From Planctomycetota bacterium (GTDB lineage Bacteria; Planctomycetota; PLA2; JAEUHO01): 7,079 nucleotides of DNA. Location of the stretch: positions 1 to 7,079 of the forward strand of contig JAHEIK010000174.1 of assembly GCA_024639415.1 (NCBI GenBank). The letters run 5' to 3'. A model generated the notes under the pieces. That model saw nothing but the letters and a program-made list of their open reading frames with translations, had not been told where the DNA came from and made no database searches. Within the stretch, counting starts at the first letter, position 1. Each line of letters begins with the position of its first letter. This document shows, in pieces, positions 4,652-7,079 of the stretch. A program made the position numbers and the translations under genes.

Positions 4652-6643
4652 ATGGAACGCCGGATGCTGCTGGCGGTCGTGCTGTCGATCCTCGCGGTGA
4701 TGAGCTACAGCGCCATCACCGGACGCGGCTGCGTGCCCCCGCCCCCTCCCGCCCAGGATGACGCCGGCGAGACCGACCCCGAGAAGGACGGCAAGCAAGG
4801 CGCCGTCGGCAAGGGCGACGGCAAGGCCGAAGACGAGGGCAAGGGCAAGGGAGCAGCCGCCAACAAGGGCGACGCCGCCGCGGAGGATGCCCCGAAGCCG
4901 CCGGCGAAGGGTGCCGATCTGGCGACCCACCCCCAGAGCGGCACGCCTGCGACGCGCGCCACGCTGCAGTCCGAGGAACTCGTCGTCGAGTTCACGAGCC
5001 AGTCGGGAGCGATCGAAGCCGTGCGCCACAAGCGGGCGTTCGAGGCGGATCAGAAGACGGAGTTCGACCAGGTCCTGCCGCTCGACCCGCTCATGCTCAT
5101 GGGCGCGATCGACGACACGGGGCTCATCCCGCCGGCGGCGCCCGGTGGCGCAGACCGCAAGAACATGAAGGCTGGGCCGATGCGCCTGCCTGAACTGCAG
5201 TGGACGCGCGACGAAGCGGCAGAAGCGGCCAGCGAAGAAGCGGACGTGATCTTCACGTTCACCACGCCCGAGCGCCTCACCTACCGCAAGCAGTGGGTGC
5301 TCGGGAAGGGCGAGCGGCGCTACGACCTGCGTCTGCGTCTCTCCGTGACGGCAGCCGGGGCGACGGAAGCGCCGAAGGAAGTGGCGATCAAGCTGCTCGC
5401 TTCGTCGGGCCACCTGCGCGAGCGCTCGCGCGGCGCGTTCCTGCTGCCGAACGCCGTCCTCTTCCGGCTCTCCGACTCAGCCGACGTCTCCGACCAGTTC
5501 CCGCACGGGCTCATCGTGAAGGAACTCGAGACGAAGGGCATCAACCGCGCGAAGCTGCGCATGCTGGCCTCGAAGTCGACGTACTTCCTCTCGGCCTACT
5601 ACGGCACCGGTGCTGCCAACGAGCCGGTCATCACGCACTTCTGGGCGACCGGTGAACAGGCCGACCTGCGCGGTGAGATGGAGGAAACCCTCACCGCCTT
5701 CTACAAGGAGCGCCGCGACCTCGACCTGGCCGCCAACGCCGACATGCAGAAGCGCGTGGGCGACGGTGTCCTGCAGCTGCACCACTGCTGGCTGGCCATG
5801 AACCTGCCCGTGGGCGCCGAAGAGCCGACGGAGCTGAAGTTCTACGTCGGACCGACCGATCGACAGACGCTCCAGGGCGATGCCTACGACGCGCTGAGCC
5901 CGGTCGTGACGTACCCGAACGCTGCCGACTTCGTCGCCGACGTCCTGATGTGGATCTACGACTTCTGGCGCGGCCTGTTCGGCAGCGCGGGGCTGGCCGT
6001 CATCCTCATGACGCTCTGCGTGCGCGGCGGCATGATGCCGATCTCGGTCCGCAACCAGCTGTCGATGCGCAAGTACGGCCGCAAGGTCGCCAAGCTCAAG
6101 CCGAAGGTGAAGAAGATCCAGCAGCAGTACGCCAACAACCCGAAGAAGCTGCGCGAAGAGCAGATGAAGCTCTACCGCGAGCACGGCGTCGGCTTCCCGA
6201 CGGGTTGCTTGATGATGCTGATCCAGATCCCGATCTTCTTCGCGCTGTTCTCGTCGCTGCGCGTCGAGTACACGATCCGCGGCGAGAGCTTCCTGTGGAT
6301 CAGCGACCTCTCCGGCCCCGACCGGCTCGTCGACTTCGGCAGGACCGTGCTGAACCTGGGCTTCTTCTGGGTCGAGAGCATCAACGTGCTGCCCCTGCTG
6401 ATGGTCGGACTCTCGATCATGCACACGCGCAACATGCCGAAGCCCGCTGACGACCAGCAGGCGCAGCAGATGAAGATGATGAAGTGGCTGCCGATCATCT
6501 TCGCCGTGATCCTCTACAACTACACGGCCGCCCTCGCCATCTACATGGTGCTCAGCTCGGCTGTGGCGATCGTGGAGAGCAAGATCGTCCGAGCGAAGGA
6601 CGAGGCCGACGAAGCGGCCGAGGCCGTACCAGCCAAGACGTGA
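4652..6643 (+). CDS. yidC: Membrane protein insertase YidC (Oxa1 family)
   Basis: An inner-membrane insertase that integrates and folds membrane proteins, alone or with SecYEG. This is a 663-residue YidC of the Gram-negative type. The first membrane helix is at about 5-22. A low-complexity linker (about 28-100), rich in Lys, Gly, Asp and Ala and starting with a run of prolines, follows. The periplasmic beta domain spans about 105-420. The conserved five-helix insertase core runs from about 430 to 645. Core signs are the helix ending LCVRGGMMPI with the groove arginine R458, the charged cytoplasmic hairpin (470-512: SMRKYGRKVAKLKPKVKKIQ, then YANNPKKLREEQMKLYREHG), the helix CLMMLIQIPIFFALFSSLR (519-537), and the final helices around 576-592 and 612-642. 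A short acidic tail ends the protein. The ATG has a good Shine-Dalgarno. Unlike many genomes, it is not beside rnpA/rpmH or mnmE here. The linker is unusually long and charged; the insertase function is secure. Confidence 0.97.
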   Translation: MERRMLLAVVLSILAVMSYSAITGRGCVPPPPPAQDDAGETDPEKDGKQGAVGKGDGKAEDEGKGKGAAANKGDAAAEDAPKPPAKGADLATHPQSGTPATRATLQSEELVVEFTSQSGAIEAVRHKRAFEADQKTEFDQVLPLDPLMLMGAIDDTGLIPPAAPGGADRKNMKAGPMRLPELQWTRDEAAEAASEEADVIFTFTTPERLTYRKQWVLGKGERRYDLRLRLSVTAAGATEAPKEVAIKLLASSGHLRERSRGAFLLPNAVLFRLSDSADVSDQFPHGLIVKELETKGINRAKLRMLASKSTYFLSAYYGTGAANEPVITHFWATGEQADLRGEMEETLTAFYKERRDLDLAANADMQKRVGDGVLQLHHCWLAMNLPVGAEEPTELKFYVGPTDRQTLQGDAYDALSPVVTYPNAADFVADVLMWIYDFWRGLFGSAGLAVILMTLCVRGGMMPISVRNQLSMRKYGRKVAKLKPKVKKIQQQYANNPKKLREEQMKLYREHGVGFPTGCLMMLIQIPIFFALFSSLRVEYTIRGESFLWISDLSGPDRLVDFGRTVLNLGFFWVESINVLPLLMVGLSIMHTRNMPKPADDQQAQQMKMMKWLPIIFAVILYNYTAALAIYMVLSSAVAIVESKIVRAKDEADEAAEAVPAKT

Positions 6644-6644
6644 T

Positions 6645-6673
6645 CCCGCCGCTGTGACGCAAGCAGCGGGTTT
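6645..6673 (+). terminator. Weak terminator candidate after yidC
   Basis: CCGCTG (6649-6654) and CAGCGG (6664-6669) form a 6-bp stem with a 9-base loop, starting 6 bases after the yidC stop. Only G and then TTT follow, so it is a poor intrinsic terminator. It may instead stabilise the 3' end or be a chance repeat. Confidence 0.35.
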
Positions 6674-6743
6674 CGGGCCCAAGCGCGCCGAGCGCATGTG
6701 ACCACCGGGCCACCTCGCGCGATGGTGCGTGGTGCAACACGGC

Positions 6744-7079
6744 ATGGATCCCACCTCCGACGGCCCGTCGCGGCAGCAGCCGCGCGAGAGGCTCCTCGCC
6801 GAGGGCACCGATGCCCTCTCGACCCACGATCTGCTGAGCGTGCTCGTGGCGGAGTCGGTCCGTGTGCCGCCGGGCACCGCTTGGAAGCTGCTCGAGGGCT
6901 ACGGTTCGCTGCGCGCCCTGGGAACGGCGACGCCCCACGAACTGCAGGCTCGGCATGGACTCGGTCCGGTGACGGCGCTGCGGCTCACAGCCGCGCTGGC
7001 CCTCGGCCGACGGGCGCGGGCGGAGCGCCTGCCGCGCGGCCGGCTACTGCGTGAGAGCGCGGAGATCTTCTCCACGTTC
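6744..7079 (+). CDS. radC: RadC family protein, N-terminal part (cut by right edge)
   Basis: A RadC/UPF0758 family protein, historically called a DNA repair protein; its molecular role is unsettled. The first 112 residues are present. PRERLLAEGTDALSTHDLLS (13-32) is the standard RadC opening. It is followed by a helical segment (WKLLEGYGSLRALGTATPHEL, about 47-67) and the helix-hairpin-helix-like HGLGPVTALRLTAALALGRR (71-90). The JAB1/MPN metal-binding domain, with its expected HxHPSGDPxPS-type motif, starts near the cut edge and lies outside the window. The ATG at 6744 is chosen because it stands closest to the conserved block. In-frame GTG codons at 6729 and 6732 are possible; the frame is closed by TGA at 6699-6701. 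No Shine-Dalgarno is apparent. It lies 100 bp after yidC on the same strand and could be read from the same transcript. Confidence 0.92.
   Translation, partial: MDPTSDGPSRQQPRERLLAEGTDALSTHDLLSVLVAESVRVPPGTAWKLLEGYGSLRALGTATPHELQARHGLGPVTALRLTAALALGRRARAERLPRGRLLRESAEIFSTF

Noticed and set aside
4619..5413. 264-codon open frame on the minus strand over the start of yidC
   Set aside because: It is antisense to YidC; the hydrophobic-looking stretch arises from the complement of the Lys/Gly/Ala linker codons, not from real membrane helices.
5477..6877. 466-codon open frame on the minus strand across yidC and radC
   Set aside because: It is antisense to well-supported YidC and RadC and has a low-complexity His/Arg/Val-rich translation typical of GC-rich shadow frames.
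1..7079. A defence island, prophage or mobile element
   Set aside because: No integrase, transposase, terminal repeats, tRNA target or toxin-antitoxin genes are visible; all recognisable genes are core functions with similar base composition.

Overview
This is a strongly GC-rich chromosomal window of housekeeping genes with no recognisable mobile elements, RNA genes or CRISPR array. The YidC core sequence, the SMC N-terminus, and a NrdR gene coupled to an ATP-cone/ribonucleotide-reductase-like gene suggest a member of Planctomycetota or a related high-GC lineage. This placement comes from recalled family sequences only and is tentative.

Layout: two divergent gene sets read outward from a 326-bp intergenic region (3273-3598). 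Leftward (- strand) are nrdR, a 731-residue tandem-ATP-cone protein with a class III ribonucleotide-reductase-like body that overlaps nrdR by GTGA, a hairpin terminator candidate, and the first 96 codons of smc, cut by the left edge. Rightward (+ strand) are a calcineurin-like metallophosphoesterase, a 294-bp low-complexity spacer with hairpins, yidC encoding the membrane-protein insertase, and the N-terminal 112 codons of radC, cut by the right edge.

How the genes may work together: NrdR is the nucleotide-sensing repressor of ribonucleotide reductase genes. Its translationally coupled partner keeps one clear and one weaker ATP-cone domain and a NrdD-like backbone. It has only two cysteines, no C-terminal zinc-cysteine cluster and no glycyl-radical motif. 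It therefore looks like a catalytically dead reductase relative that may sense nucleotides together with NrdR. This is the most interesting item in the window. NrdR itself carries a 60-residue tail, partly built from 15-bp repeats, that is lysine/alanine-rich and histone-H1-like. SMC, YidC and RadC are core chromosome, membrane and DNA-repair functions, and the sequence shows no functional link to the nrdR pair.

Non-coding DNA: the divergent region holds a near-perfect 20-bp palindrome, a 14-bp hairpin and a -10-like hexamer. The spacer before yidC holds CCCGTCTCCG and CTCTGC repeats on one side and ACGGG repeats on the other, with a perfect 10-bp inverted pair joining them. Very similar GGCGGC/GCCGCC hairpins stand upstream of both the phosphoesterase gene and yidC.
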